DNA of 64,000 nt from Microvirga brassicacearum (GTDB lineage: Bacteria > Pseudomonadota > Alphaproteobacteria > Rhizobiales > Beijerinckiaceae). Under the pieces are notes generated by a model. The model did no database searches and was not told the origin of the DNA. It saw nothing but the letters and a program-made list of their open reading frames with translations. The position numbers were made by a program, and so were the translations under genes. The stretch is taken from positions 200 through 64,199 of the forward strand of contig NZ_VCMV01000079.1 in the NCBI RefSeq assembly GCF_008757455.1. The letters are read 5' to 3'. Below, piece by piece: positions 17,842 through 27,458 of the stretch; the stretch's first letter is position 1, and every line of letters begins with the position of its first letter.

Positions 17842-18492
17842 TTATGACGGGGGCGCGGCGGTGGAACTGTCCGCAGGGGCTGCCTCTCGAGGCTTCTCTC
17901 CCAACAAGACTCGCAACTCTTCGCTGAGACTATCGAGGGGGATTGTCTTGTAGTCGGAGACGGTCACACACTTGTTCTCGATGCTCGCCAAGACCACGGC
18001 GGAAGCAGACGGGCGATTTTCGTCAGCCTGCACACGCGCTGGGCCGCGTCTCTCATCAGAGACTTCCAAATCATCTTTCCTGACCGCGATGACGTACCAG
18101 ACGTTTCCACCTTTTGCGGCTTCCGTCAGGGTCCGAATTTTCAGCTTCGCCTCGTTCAAAGCCTTGCGGCGTTCTTCGACCGATTCACCCCGCGTGAACG
18201 CCAGATTTGGTGGCGTATCTCCACTTTCCCCATAGGGATGGATAAAATTCAATGTCATCCTCAATCCATCCACCTTGACTTCTTTGACCGGGAGAGCGGT
18301 GGCCTCTCGCCGCCCCTGAACGAAATCGCGGACTGCCACATCGCACGACCTGAATTCATCCTGGTCCTGCGCAGCCTGGTTGGGCGGCGCGCGCTCCGGA
18401 GTGGGAGGGGGACTTCTTCGGCGCGTCGCACCCTCGGTTCCCGTGGTAAGCGCCATTGCGCACGCGAGAGCTAATGCGAACACGGGTGTCAT
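17842..18492 (-). CDS. Exported protein of unknown function
   Basis: 216 residues with a signal peptide (MTPVFALALACAMALTTG, Ala-rich cleavage region) followed by a Pro/Arg-rich linker. The soluble part has a possible Lys-rich helix around EERRKALNEAKLKIRTL and ends in a low-complexity Ala/Ser/Pro tail. The frame extends upstream to 18606, but AGGAAGGA about 7 bases before the ATG at 18492 and the signal peptide choose this start. It is convergent with the PBP partner gene. No family recognised. Confidence 0.7.
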   Translation of the reverse strand: MTPVFALALACAMALTTGTEGATRRRSPPPTPERAPPNQAAQDQDEFRSCDVAVRDFVQGRREATALPVKEVKVDGLRMTLNFIHPYGESGDTPPNLAFTRGESVEERRKALNEAKLKIRTLTEAAKGGNVWYVIAVRKDDLEVSDERRGPARVQADENRPSASAVVLASIENKCVTVSDYKTIPLDSLSEELRVLLGEKPREAAPADSSTAAPPS

Positions 18493-18837
18493 GCCTCTAT
18501 CCTTCCTGGAGTAGGAAGAACGTCGCCAACTCACCCCAAGCAAAGCTTTCTTGACCTGGGTTAAGAGCCGAGAACGCAGCATCTTGTACGATGTGAAATT
18601 TAGCACTTTGCCGATGGGGGAGCAATCAGATGGACGAGCGGACCTCGCATCGCTTGCACGTTATTGCGCGAGTGGGTGTGCGGTCGACGGCGATCCGGTG
18701 GCCTAGGTGTGTCTCTGCGGCTCAAATTGCCGAGACGGGAACGCTCGCCCGCGAGATTCGGTTAGGCCCTGTCAGAACCGGGTGCGGGGACCGACTGCAC
18801 TCTCTTCGCGATAGGGTCGAGCCGGCCAAAAACGAAA

Positions 18838-18863
18838 GTCCCTCCCGACGGGCCGAGAGGGAC
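18838..18863 (-). terminator. Possible rho-independent terminator
   Basis: GTCCCTC (18838-18844) pairs with GAGGGAC (18857-18863). Read on the - strand the stem is followed by TTTCGTTTTT. It lies downstream of the stronger terminator at 18920 and may act as a backup. Confidence 0.4.
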
Positions 18864-18919
18864 GTATCGAGGATTAGAGAATACCCGAAGGCGCGGCGCC
18901 CTCAGGGAGCCCGCGCGCT

Positions 18920-18941
18920 AAAAAGCCCGCTCCAAGCGGGC
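18920..18941 (-). terminator. Rho-independent terminator after the small zinc-finger gene
   Basis: AGCGGGC (18935-18941) and GCCCGCT (18925-18931) form a perfect 7-bp stem with a 3-base loop. On the - strand it is followed at once by TTTTT (18924-18920). It is about 90 bases after the stop of the gene at 19032-19226. Confidence 0.75.
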
Positions 18942-19031
18942 CAGCTGCTGCCCTGCAGGCCCTGCCTGTGGAGCGCGCAACCTGGAGACCCCTTGGAATG
19001 GGCTCGACAGCCCGCCCAACGGTCAAGTGTA

Positions 19032-19226
19032 CTATCCCCCGCCGATCTCTTCGATGACGATGCCGGTCCCGCCGCAAATTGGGCAATCTGTCGATCCGAT
19101 CTTGCCGGTGCCTTGGCACTCCCGACAAACATTTTCGCCCGCACCGGGTGTCCCCGGATCGGCCTGGTCTCCAGGATGGAGCCTCGGCTTACCGGAACCA
19201 ACGTTCTTCGGCCGTTTGTCATTCAT
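19032..19226 (-). CDS. Small DnaJ-type zinc-finger protein
   Basis: A 64-residue protein, MNDKRPKNVGSG at the start, with two CxxCxGxG-like repeats: CRECQGTG and CPICGGTG. Four cysteines arranged this way bind one zinc in the central domain of DnaJ and in many small chaperone-like or redox proteins. It starts at the ATG at 19226, preceded by GGAGCGGGA; the frame runs open to 19274 without a better start. A strong terminator follows. The short length with no J domain is notable. It could be a zinc-ribbon adaptor, but no partner is evident nearby. Confidence 0.75.
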   Translation of the reverse strand: MNDKRPKNVGSGKPRLHPGDQADPGTPGAGENVCRECQGTGKIGSTDCPICGGTGIVIEEIGGG

Positions 19227-19518
19227 GATCCCGCTCCAGCTACGTCCGTGATGACAACGCGGTCCAAAAACCATTGGTTGCCTGGGCTCGCTGGTCGTTC
19301 TCGTTCACGGCATCGGTGGACCTCTGCTGAGGTGGCATGAACTCGGTCATAGCCCGGATAACTATTCCAACCCGTCATACCCCAGAACGATTTCGCATTG
19401 GACATTCTCGCGGTGCGATCGAGACTGCCTCCATCGACGCGGGGGTAGTCGCCCCGCCGCGGATTTCGGTCCGGGCTTTCTCCGATCGAGCATACGGTTC
19501 AGCGCGTGGGATGGTGAA

Positions 19519-20469
19519 GTGCAAGAAGCGGTTACAACAATACAGAAATTTCGCCTGCGCGTCAGCGACTTGCATGAACTTCATGTCGAGGAACACGGAA
19601 ATCCAAACGGAACTCCCATCGTGTTCCTCCATGGTGGGCCCGGAGGCGGAACGTCTCCCGCACAAATTCTGAGCTTCGACCCCACCCGGTTCCGCATAAT
19701 CTCGTTCGATCAGCGTGGCGCCGGCCGATCCACGCCAAGTGCGGAGATTGCCGAGAACACGACCTCCGCTCTCATATCGGATCTCGAGGTCATCCGCGAA
19801 AGATTGCAGATCGAGCGCTGGTTCGTCGCCGGTGGATCATGGGGGAGTTGCCTCGCACTTGCCTACGGCGAAGCGCATCCGGAGCGTTGCCTCGGTTTTC
19901 GTCTTCACGGAATTTTCCTGGCAGGTCCGGCGGACATCGACTGGTGGTTTCATGGCAGCCGAATGATCTTTCCCGATCACTGGGAGAGTTTTGCGTCGTT
20001 TATCCCCGCGAATGAGAGGCATGACCTTCTTTCGGCGTATTATCGGCGTCTCGTTTCGGACGACCCGGAAACACGCCTTGCGGCCGCGATCTCGTTGCGA
20101 ACGTTTTCAGCGACGACGCAGACGTTCCTGCCAGATCCTGATCACGTCAGTCGGTTGATCGAGCCGGCGGCGGCGCTCGCAGTGTCTCGCATCTTCACGC
20201 ATTACTGCATGAACGGCGCATTTCTCGAACCCGATCAGCTGATCAAGAACATCGACTGCATTCGCCATCTGCCGTGCGAGATCGTCCAGGGGCGCTATGA
20301 TACCGTGACGCCGATGGCATCGGCCTGGGCGCTTGCAAAAGCCTGGCCGGAGGCACGCTTCACCATCGTCACCGAAGCCAATCATCAGTCCACACGCGGG
20401 CCGATGGCCGAAGCGCTCCGCGAGGCAGCTGATCGGCTCTCGTTCACCCTCGCAACTGCAGCCGCCTGA
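19519..20469 (+). CDS. pip: Proline iminopeptidase family alpha/beta hydrolase
   Basis: 316 residues, GTG start. Oxyanion motif HGGPGGG and nucleophile elbow GGSWGS (Ser within GxSxG) are typical of proline iminopeptidases (peptidase S33), which remove N-terminal proline from small peptides in the cytoplasm. The catalytic His is probably in TEANHQST near the C-terminus. It opens a tightly spaced + strand run of peptidase and peptide-importer genes; the S9 peptidase starts 9 bases after its stop. Related alpha/beta hydrolases with other amide or ester substrates cannot be excluded. Confidence 0.85.
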   Translation: MQEAVTTIQKFRLRVSDLHELHVEEHGNPNGTPIVFLHGGPGGGTSPAQILSFDPTRFRIISFDQRGAGRSTPSAEIAENTTSALISDLEVIRERLQIERWFVAGGSWGSCLALAYGEAHPERCLGFRLHGIFLAGPADIDWWFHGSRMIFPDHWESFASFIPANERHDLLSAYYRRLVSDDPETRLAAAISLRTFSATTQTFLPDPDHVSRLIEPAAALAVSRIFTHYCMNGAFLEPDQLIKNIDCIRHLPCEIVQGRYDTVTPMASAWALAKAWPEARFTIVTEANHQSTRGPMAEALREAADRLSFTLATAAA

Positions 20470-20478
20470 GGAGATGAG

Positions 20479-22296
20479 ATGCTGGAGCGTCGACGCGGCA
20501 TCGTTGCCACTGACATTGAACCCTACCTGGAGATCCGCAGCGCGAGATCCCCAGCCCTCTCGTTCGACGGCGCTCTTGTTGCTTATCTCAGCGACGAGAG
20601 TGGCTTCAACCAGATCTGGCTCAAGCCAGCGGCAGGTGGTTCTCCGTGGCGATTGAGCAATACGGCCGAACCGATAGGCACGATCGCCTTCAATCCCAAA
20701 AGCCGCGATCTCATGTTCACAATGGATTGCGGCGGGGATGAGCGCCATCAGATCTGGTATGTGCCGGAGGCATCGGGCATTCCGGTGCAGCTGACCGATG
20801 ATCCGGATACTGTGCATGTCTGGGGCTGCTGGTCGCCGGACGGCAAGAGGATCGCGTTCGCCTCCAATGCCCGCGTCAAAGCCGACATGGACATCTATGT
20901 CACCGACATCGCAACGCAATCGACCCGTTGCGTCCTGCAAGGCAGCGGCTTTCGCGAAGCCGTCGGTTTCTCCATCGACGGCAATACCCTGATGGTGCGG
21001 GATTCCAGCCGCGCGATGAACGATCAGGATCTCTATCGCCTCGACCTTCAGACCGGGAAGACCGAGTTGATCCTGCAGCGAGAAGGGAGGGCTCGTTACC
21101 TGGCGCCGAAGATGCTGAAGGACGGAAGCGGCTTCCTGGTGATCACCGACCGCAACCGCGAATTCCAAGGCATTGCCTTTTATCGATTTTCCGACCGCTC
21201 GCTCACATTCCTCGCGACGCCGGAAGCACAGGACGTGGAGGCCATCGCGCTCTCGCCAGATCAGTCGAGAATTGCCTATGTGGTCAATCGCGAAGGCTGG
21301 AACCGCATCGTGGTTCACGACCGTTCGACGGGGCTGGAGCGCACGTTGGAGGGCCATCCCGCGGGCGTGATCGCGTCCCTCGTCTGGACGCCCGATAACC
21401 AGGCTATCCTGTTTTCGCTCGAAGGAGCTGCCACGCCCTCGGATCTTTGGCGTGTGGATCCGGCGACGAGTGCCTTCGAGCAAATTACGTCTTCATCGAA
21501 GGCGGGGGTGGATCTCTCCTCTTTCGTTGAGCCGCGTGTTGAGCGGGCCCGGAGCTTCGATGGGCTTCCCATTCCGTTCCTGGTGTACGAGCCAACCCTT
21601 GCGGCTCCGCCGAAAGGCTATCCGGCCGTCATCATCATTCATGGCGGACCTGAGGCCCAGTGGACTCCCACGTTCCGGCCAGACATTCAGTTCCTGCTTG
21701 GACAGGGCATTCTGGTGGTGGCTCCGAATGTGCGCGGCAGCACCGGATATGGCCGCACCTACCAGCACCTCGACGATCGTGAGCTGCGCATGGATAGCGT
21801 GGCGGATCTCAAGGCTGTGCGCCTCGCATTGGGTGCGCGGGACGACGTGGACGCCAATCGTATCGCCATCTTTGGCCGTTCCTATGGCGGGTTCATGGTG
21901 CTGTCGGCACTTACTGAATATCCTGAACTTTGGAAGCTCGGGGTCGAATTCTATGGGATCGCCAATTTCCTCACCCTCCTTCAAACGACGGGTCCGTGGC
22001 GCCGAAACCTGCGTGCCGCCGAATACGGAGATCCGGCCGAAATCAAAGCAGAACTCGAGCGCTTTTCGCCCATCCATCGCATTGATCGCATCCGCGTCCC
22101 GCTGATGATCGCGCAAGGTCTGGACGATCCGCGCGTGCCGGCAAGCGAGAGCGAAATGGTCTATTCCTGCATGCGAGGCCTCGGCCAGCAGGTCGACTAT
22201 CACCGCATCCCGCACGAAGGACATGGTTTCGCCCGTATCGAGAATCGCCGCACCGTATTCGGAGCTCTGGCACGGTTTCTCGAGCGGCATCTTTGA
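20479..22296 (+). CDS. S9 family prolyl oligopeptidase / dipeptidyl aminopeptidase-like protein
   Basis: 605 residues with GAGGAGATGAG before the ATG. Residues 1-350 look like a beta-propeller (repeated strands such as GTIAFNPKSRDL, WSPDGKRIAF and LSPDQSRIAY). The C-terminal 250 residues are the catalytic domain with GRSYGGF (GxSxG nucleophile), an Asp in GLDDPRVP and His in HEGHGF. Such enzymes cleave short, often proline-containing peptides, or act as acyl-aminoacyl peptidases. There is no signal peptide, so it acts in the cytoplasm, probably on material brought in by the importer encoded downstream. Confidence 0.92.
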   Translation: MLERRRGIVATDIEPYLEIRSARSPALSFDGALVAYLSDESGFNQIWLKPAAGGSPWRLSNTAEPIGTIAFNPKSRDLMFTMDCGGDERHQIWYVPEASGIPVQLTDDPDTVHVWGCWSPDGKRIAFASNARVKADMDIYVTDIATQSTRCVLQGSGFREAVGFSIDGNTLMVRDSSRAMNDQDLYRLDLQTGKTELILQREGRARYLAPKMLKDGSGFLVITDRNREFQGIAFYRFSDRSLTFLATPEAQDVEAIALSPDQSRIAYVVNREGWNRIVVHDRSTGLERTLEGHPAGVIASLVWTPDNQAILFSLEGAATPSDLWRVDPATSAFEQITSSSKAGVDLSSFVEPRVERARSFDGLPIPFLVYEPTLAAPPKGYPAVIIIHGGPEAQWTPTFRPDIQFLLGQGILVVAPNVRGSTGYGRTYQHLDDRELRMDSVADLKAVRLALGARDDVDANRIAIFGRSYGGFMVLSALTEYPELWKLGVEFYGIANFLTLLQTTGPWRRNLRAAEYGDPAEIKAELERFSPIHRIDRIRVPLMIAQGLDDPRVPASESEMVYSCMRGLGQQVDYHRIPHEGHGFARIENRRTVFGALARFLERHL

Positions 22297-22321
22297 GTGC
22301 GATTTTGATCAGGAGAACGAC

Positions 22322-23767
22322 GTGAAGAATTCGGGCCAAGTCTGGCAGTTGGTTGACTCGAAGAAGTCGATATTCGAAGCGTTGAGCGACCGCATCTGGG
22401 GCATGCCGGAGATCGCATACACCGAATATCGCTCGGTCGCCGAGCACACGGCGATGTTGCGGGCCGAAGGCTTCCGCGTAACAGAAAACGTCGCCGGTAT
22501 TCCGACTGCCGTCATGGGTGAGTCAGGCGAGGGCGGCCCGGTCATCGCCATCCTTGGTGAATACGACGCGTTGCCCGGCCTGAGTCAGGAAGCCGGCGTA
22601 GCAGAGCACCGTCCTGTGCCCGGCATCGGCCACGGGCACGGCTGCGGTCACAACATGCTGGGTGCCGCCGCTTTGCTGGCTGCCACTGCAATCAAGGATT
22701 GGCTTGCTGAAAGCGGCCAGCAAGGCCGTGTTCGCTACTACGGTTGTCCTGCCGAGGAGGGTGGGGCGGCCAAGGCCTTCATGGTGCGTGCCGGAGCTTT
22801 CGACGATGTCGATGTCGCCATCTCATGGCACCCGGCTTCCTTCACCCGCGTGGATGAGGCGTTGTCGCTTGCAAATACCCGAATGGATTTCAAGTTTACC
22901 GGTCGCGCGTCCCACGCCGCCGCCGCGCCCCATCTCGGCCGAAGCGCGCTCGACGCTGTCGAGTTGATGAATGTCGGGGTCAACTATCTCCGGGAGCATG
23001 TTCCCTCCGACAGCCGCATCCACTATGCGATGCTCGATTCCGGTGGGATTGCGCCAAACGTTGTTCAGGCGAACGCCAAGGTGCGTTATGCGATACGTTC
23101 TCGCGATCTAGCCGGCATGCTGGCGCTGAACGAGCGCGTGAAGAAGGTGGCCGAGGGCGCCGCACTCATGACCGAGACAAAACTCGACATCAGCATTATG
23201 AGCGCGGTTTCCAACCTGCTCGGCAATACGCCGCTCGAAGAGGCGATGCAGGCGAACATGAACCATCTTGGGCCCGTGCTTTTCGACGATGCCGACCGTG
23301 CCTTCGCGGCTCAAATCCAAGCGACCTTAAGCGACGAGGACGTCGAGAACGATTATCTGCGGGTTGGCGTCGCCCCGAAACCCGACACTCCCCTCTGCGA
23401 CTTCATCGTTCCGATGGATCTCAAGGGAGAACCGATGATCGGCTCGACCGACTTGGGCGATGTCAGTTGGGCGGTGCCGACCGTGCAGGCTCGCGTGGCG
23501 ACCCATGCGATCGGCACCCCGGGTCATTCCTGGCAAATTACCGCACAAGGAAAAATGCCGACGGCCCACAAAGGCATGGTCTATGCCGCGAAAGCGATGG
23601 CCGGAACAGCGTTTGATGTCTTGTCCGACGGAACGCTGCTGGCGCGCGCAAAGCGCGATCACCATGAGCGTACTGCGCGTACCCCCTATGTCTGCCCGAT
23701 CCCATCCGACGTGCAGCCACCGCTTCAGCCCCGACCGCGGGAAATCGCCGATACGAACCAACGATAA
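22322..23767 (+). CDS. M20 family amidohydrolase (AbgB-like)
   Basis: 481 residues from a GTG at 22322, which has AGGAG about 7 bases upstream. The frame is open from 22223 but overlaps the previous gene. Metal-binding motifs are seen: GHGCGHNMLG (HxCGH) and CPAEEGG (catalytic Glu pair), as in M20D carboxypeptidases and the p-aminobenzoyl-glutamate hydrolase subunit AbgB. It should hydrolyse an amide or N-acyl amino acid bond using two metal ions. The position just before a dipeptide-type importer suggests that its substrate is imported by that system. Confidence 0.92.
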   Translation: MKNSGQVWQLVDSKKSIFEALSDRIWGMPEIAYTEYRSVAEHTAMLRAEGFRVTENVAGIPTAVMGESGEGGPVIAILGEYDALPGLSQEAGVAEHRPVPGIGHGHGCGHNMLGAAALLAATAIKDWLAESGQQGRVRYYGCPAEEGGAAKAFMVRAGAFDDVDVAISWHPASFTRVDEALSLANTRMDFKFTGRASHAAAAPHLGRSALDAVELMNVGVNYLREHVPSDSRIHYAMLDSGGIAPNVVQANAKVRYAIRSRDLAGMLALNERVKKVAEGAALMTETKLDISIMSAVSNLLGNTPLEEAMQANMNHLGPVLFDDADRAFAAQIQATLSDEDVENDYLRVGVAPKPDTPLCDFIVPMDLKGEPMIGSTDLGDVSWAVPTVQARVATHAIGTPGHSWQITAQGKMPTAHKGMVYAAKAMAGTAFDVLSDGTLLARAKRDHHERTARTPYVCPIPSDVQPPLQPRPREIADTNQR

Positions 23768-23819
23768 TCGGCAGCCACAACGGACCGCCGGATCCATAAC
23801 AATGACAGAGAGAACAACC

Positions 23820-25442
23820 ATGCGCATGAACAGAATTTCCGCCCGCACCCACCGTCATCACCTCGCCGCGACGGTGGGCGCTGCCGCGCTCACGCTGGCG
23901 CTCGACGTTTCAGCCGCGACCCCGCCATCCGGGCTCATCATGGCGTGGAACATCGATGCGATCAGTACGTTCGATCCCGCCCAGATCGGCGAGGTCGTGA
24001 CGAACGAGATCATCCAGAATACGTGCGATCCCCTTGTGGATTTCGACACCGCTGACGAGACCAAGATCGTCCCTCGTCTCGCTAAGAGCTGGGACGTATC
24101 GGAGGATGGAAAGCAGATCACGTTTCATCTTCAGGAGGGGATGAAATTTCCGTCCGGAAATAAAGCGACGGCCGGCGATTTGGCTTGGTCATTGCAGCGC
24201 GTCGTAAAGCTCGGCCTCGGGAATGCGGCGACACTCACTGAGTACGGGTTCACCAAGGGCAATGTGGACCAGATGTTCACCGCGCCTGACGATGCGACGC
24301 TGGTGATGAAGCTCGACAAGCCCTATCCGGTTACTCTGATCCTTCAGGCGATAGCAGCGAACCGTGTCGCGGTGCTCATGGATCGTCAGACGATCATGAA
24401 GAACGAAGTCAATGGCGATCTGGGCAACAAATACCTTGCGACCCGGACGGAATGTGTCGGCCCCTACCGGCTGGCAAAGTGGAACGCCGGCGAGGCTGTA
24501 ATCCTTCAGGCCAATGAGGATTACTGGGGGAAGAAGCCCGCGCTGAAACAAATTCTCATCCGCCACGTCGCCGAGGCGGGCACTCAGCGTCTCCTTCTTG
24601 AACAGGGCGACATCGATGTCGCACGAGACCTTACACCCGAGGACCTCGCGGATCTGGAGAAGCGCCCAGGCGTCACGATCGACAAGGTTCTCAAGCCGCA
24701 GCTGCTTTACTGGAACATCAACAACGCGGATCCGATCTTGTCGAACGAGAAGGTTCGCCTCGCGATGCGCTACCTCATCGACTACGACGGACTGGCCAAA
24801 ACCGTCATGGCCAATATCGGTGTTCCGCGTGCGAGCTTTGCGCAGATTGGCGCCGTCGGCGCATTGGACGAGAAGGAAGGTCAGCCTTTCAAGCTCGATT
24901 TGGAAAAGGCCAAGAAACTCCTGACAGAGGCTGGTTATCCCAACGGTTTCGAAGTGAGCCTTCTCATCGGCACGCATTCTTACGTGTCTCCGCTGGCGCA
25001 GAGCGTTCAGGAAAACGCCGCGAAGATCGGCGTCAAGCTTAAGATCGAACGCATGTCCAACGCTCAGTTGTTCAGCCGTGTCCGTGGCCGCGAATATCAG
25101 ACCACGATGCAGGGTTGGCAGACTGGCGTTCCGGATGCTCATGGGAATGCCTCGCGGCAGATCTACAACCCGGACAATCGGTTCGAGGCAAAGCAAACCA
25201 TGTTTCCGAGCTGGCGTGCTGCATATTTCTCGGAAGATGCGAACAAGAAGGTCGATGACGCCCTGTTCGAGAAGGATCCGGCGAAGCGTGTGCAGCTCTA
25301 CCAGGCCTTGCAGCGCGAGATGATGGAAAAAGGCCCTCAGGCCTACATGTTCCAGATCTACAATGTTGCGGGCGTTCGCAATACGCTGAAGGGCTGGACG
25401 TGGAATGGCTTCCGCACATACTACGACATGACCTCCAAGTAG
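23820..25442 (+). CDS. Dipeptide-type ABC transporter substrate-binding protein
   Basis: 540 residues of the SBP family 5 (DppA/OppA). The start at 23820 is preceded by AGAGAG; an ATG at 23802 is also in frame. A signal peptide follows (HHLAATVGAAALTLALDVSAAT). The mature part has the usual SLAWNIDAIS-like start (here MAWNIDAISTFDP) and LVDFD, plus the YNPDNRFE region near the end. It would capture a peptide or similar compound in the periplasm and deliver it to the permeases encoded next. Confidence 0.93.
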   Translation: MRMNRISARTHRHHLAATVGAAALTLALDVSAATPPSGLIMAWNIDAISTFDPAQIGEVVTNEIIQNTCDPLVDFDTADETKIVPRLAKSWDVSEDGKQITFHLQEGMKFPSGNKATAGDLAWSLQRVVKLGLGNAATLTEYGFTKGNVDQMFTAPDDATLVMKLDKPYPVTLILQAIAANRVAVLMDRQTIMKNEVNGDLGNKYLATRTECVGPYRLAKWNAGEAVILQANEDYWGKKPALKQILIRHVAEAGTQRLLLEQGDIDVARDLTPEDLADLEKRPGVTIDKVLKPQLLYWNINNADPILSNEKVRLAMRYLIDYDGLAKTVMANIGVPRASFAQIGAVGALDEKEGQPFKLDLEKAKKLLTEAGYPNGFEVSLLIGTHSYVSPLAQSVQENAAKIGVKLKIERMSNAQLFSRVRGREYQTTMQGWQTGVPDAHGNASRQIYNPDNRFEAKQTMFPSWRAAYFSEDANKKVDDALFEKDPAKRVQLYQALQREMMEKGPQAYMFQIYNVAGVRNTLKGWTWNGFRTYYDMTSK

Positions 25443-25452
25443 GGCCGGGGAG

Positions 25453-26523
25453 ATGACCAGCCTTGTTGTGGCCCGCGCTCGGCTTGCCCGGACGAAACGG
25501 CAGAATGGCGTTCTGCGTTTTGCAGCCTCCGTCGGCCGAACTACTGTGTCGATCGCCGCAACCTTGCTCGGTCTCGTGACGCTTACCTTCTTCATCGGGC
25601 GGCTTCTGCCGCTCGATCCCGTGATCGCGATCCTGGGGGACAACGTCTCCCAGGAAGCTTACGACACGATGTATCGCAAACTGGGTCTCGACCAGCCGCT
25701 GATCGTCCAGTACGGCCTCTATCTCAAGAACGCATTGAGCTTCGATTTCGGCGACGCGCTGACCTCCGGCCGACCGGTTCTTGAAGACATCGCACGCGTG
25801 TTTCCGGCCACCATCGAGCTGGCGACGGTTGCTGTCGTGATCGGTACGGGCATCGGAATTCCCATGGGCGTTCTGTCCGCCATGTATCGCGACTCGTTGA
25901 TCGACCATGTGGTCCGCATGATTGGGCTTATCGGCTATTCCACGCCCAATTTCTGGCTCGGACTTATGGGGCTCACCGTCTTCTATGCCAGCCTTGGTTG
26001 GGTAAGCGGGCCGGGGCGTGTCGACTTCGCCTATGAGTTCACCATCGAGCCTGGAACCGGATTCCTGCTCATCGACACCGCGCTGCAAGGTCAATGGGAA
26101 GCATTCCGCAACGTGGTCAGCCACATCGTGCTCCCTGCATCCATCCTTTCCTTCGGTGCGCTCGCCTATATCAGCCGGATGACGCGCAGTTTCATGATCG
26201 AACAGCTGGGTCAGGAGTATGTGATAACGGCTCGCGTGAAGGGAATGTCGTGGGCGCGCACGGTATGGGTCCACGCGTTCCGCAACGTGGCTGTTCAGGT
26301 CGTGACCGTTGTTGCTCTTTCCTACGCGTTCCTTCTGGAAGGTGCCGTGCTGACGGAAACGGTCTTTGCCTGGCCGGGATTTGGCCGCTATCTCACCAAC
26401 GCTCTGCTGGCGGGCGACATGAACGCGGTCGTGGGATGCACGCTCCTGATCGGCATCATCTTTGTCGCGATCAATCTTCTGACTGATCTCCTCTACCGCA
26501 TCTTCGATCCCCGAACCCGATAG
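25453..26523 (+). CDS. Dipeptide-type ABC transporter permease (DppB class)
   Basis: 356 residues with an N-terminal cytoplasmic tail and six predicted helices. The coupling loop reads ITARVKGMSWARTVWVHAFRN, the DppB form of the EAA motif, and EGAVLTETVFAWPG follows as in the family. It starts 10 bases after the binding-protein stop. It forms the inner-membrane channel with the protein at 26532-27458. Confidence 0.93.
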   Translation: MTSLVVARARLARTKRQNGVLRFAASVGRTTVSIAATLLGLVTLTFFIGRLLPLDPVIAILGDNVSQEAYDTMYRKLGLDQPLIVQYGLYLKNALSFDFGDALTSGRPVLEDIARVFPATIELATVAVVIGTGIGIPMGVLSAMYRDSLIDHVVRMIGLIGYSTPNFWLGLMGLTVFYASLGWVSGPGRVDFAYEFTIEPGTGFLLIDTALQGQWEAFRNVVSHIVLPASILSFGALAYISRMTRSFMIEQLGQEYVITARVKGMSWARTVWVHAFRNVAVQVVTVVALSYAFLLEGAVLTETVFAWPGFGRYLTNALLAGDMNAVVGCTLLIGIIFVAINLLTDLLYRIFDPRTR

Positions 26524-26531
26524 AGGCCGAC

Positions 26532-27458
26532 ATGAGCATTCACCTCACCGCCGCGCCTCGCGCAGGAAGTCTGAAGACATGGCTCGCGGCGCCGGTTCCT
26601 GCTTCCCGCCTGCAGGCGCGTGCCCAACAGATATGGCGGGCCATCTGGCGGTTGCGGTCCAACACGTCGGCGCTGTTCGGATTTGCCATCATCCTCCTGC
26701 TTCTACTCATGGCTATCTTCGCGCCGTTGATCGCCACACATGACATTTATGCGCAGGATCTCAGCGCCCGGCTTCAGCCCCCGTCGCGCGCGCATTTCTT
26801 TGGGACAGACGAGCTCGGCCGCGACATCTTCAGCCGCATCGTCTTCGGCGCGCGCATCACGCTCTATATTGCGATTCTCACAGCGGCGATTGCGGCGCCC
26901 GTGGGGTTGATCGTGGGGACCACGGCTGGATACCTCGGTGGTTGGGTCGACATCGTCCTCATGCGCATCGTGGACGTGTTCCTGGCATTCCCGAGCCTCG
27001 TTCTTGCCCTTGCTTTCGTGGCGGCGCTCGGCCCCGGTATCGAAAACTCGGTCATCGCGATCTCGCTTGCGTCGTGGCCGCCCATCGCCAGGCTCGCACG
27101 GGCGGAAACCCTCACGATCCGCAAATCGGATTATGTCGCCGCAGCCCGTCTTCAAGGGGCATCTTCGTGGCAGATCATCCGGTCGGACATCGTGCCGATG
27201 TGCATCCCCTCGGTCGTCGTCCGCATAACGCTGAATATGGCTGCCATCATTCTCACAGCAGCAGGCCTTGGCTTTCTTGGCCTAGGTGCGCAGCCGCCGA
27301 GTCCGGAATGGGGTGCCATGCTCTCCACAGGGCGCGAGTTCATGCTGACGAGCTGGTGGATCGCAGCAATTCCCGGTTGCTCGATTCTCCTCGCCAGTCT
27401 TGCCTTCAACCTTTTTGGCGACGGACTGCGAGATATATTGGACCCGCGCCATGGATAG
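26532..27458 (+). CDS. Dipeptide-type ABC transporter permease (DppC class)
   Basis: 308 residues with five or six predicted helices. The FGTDELGRDIFSR segment, diagnostic for DppC/OppC, is present, and the coupling loop is VAAARLQGASSWQIIRSDIVP. The last 8 bases overlap the next ATPase gene, indicating tight co-translation. Confidence 0.93.
   Translation: MSIHLTAAPRAGSLKTWLAAPVPASRLQARAQQIWRAIWRLRSNTSALFGFAIILLLLLMAIFAPLIATHDIYAQDLSARLQPPSRAHFFGTDELGRDIFSRIVFGARITLYIAILTAAIAAPVGLIVGTTAGYLGGWVDIVLMRIVDVFLAFPSLVLALAFVAALGPGIENSVIAISLASWPPIARLARAETLTIRKSDYVAAARLQGASSWQIIRSDIVPMCIPSVVVRITLNMAAIILTAAGLGFLGLGAQPPSPEWGAMLSTGREFMLTSWWIAAIPGCSILLASLAFNLFGDGLRDILDPRHG

Larger units (their letters stand above)
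18493..19031. other. Intergenic region with two - strand hairpins, no gene seen
   Basis: About 540 bases between two - strand genes. No open frame here has convincing codon use or a ribosome site. Two hairpins followed by T-rich runs on the - strand are listed separately. The half next to 18492 should hold the promoter of the exported protein. Confidence 0.5.

Noticed and set aside
18630..19340. 236-codon + strand frame over the small zinc-finger gene
   Set aside because: No motif, Arg/Pro-rich, and it runs through a clear terminator and opposite a motif-bearing gene.
20107..21483. 458-codon - strand frame across the proline iminopeptidase and S9 peptidase genes
   Set aside because: It spans two real + strand genes and has no motif of its own.
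24189..25643. 484-codon - strand frame opposite the dipeptide-binding protein
   Set aside because: Antisense shadow of a complete, strongly supported gene.
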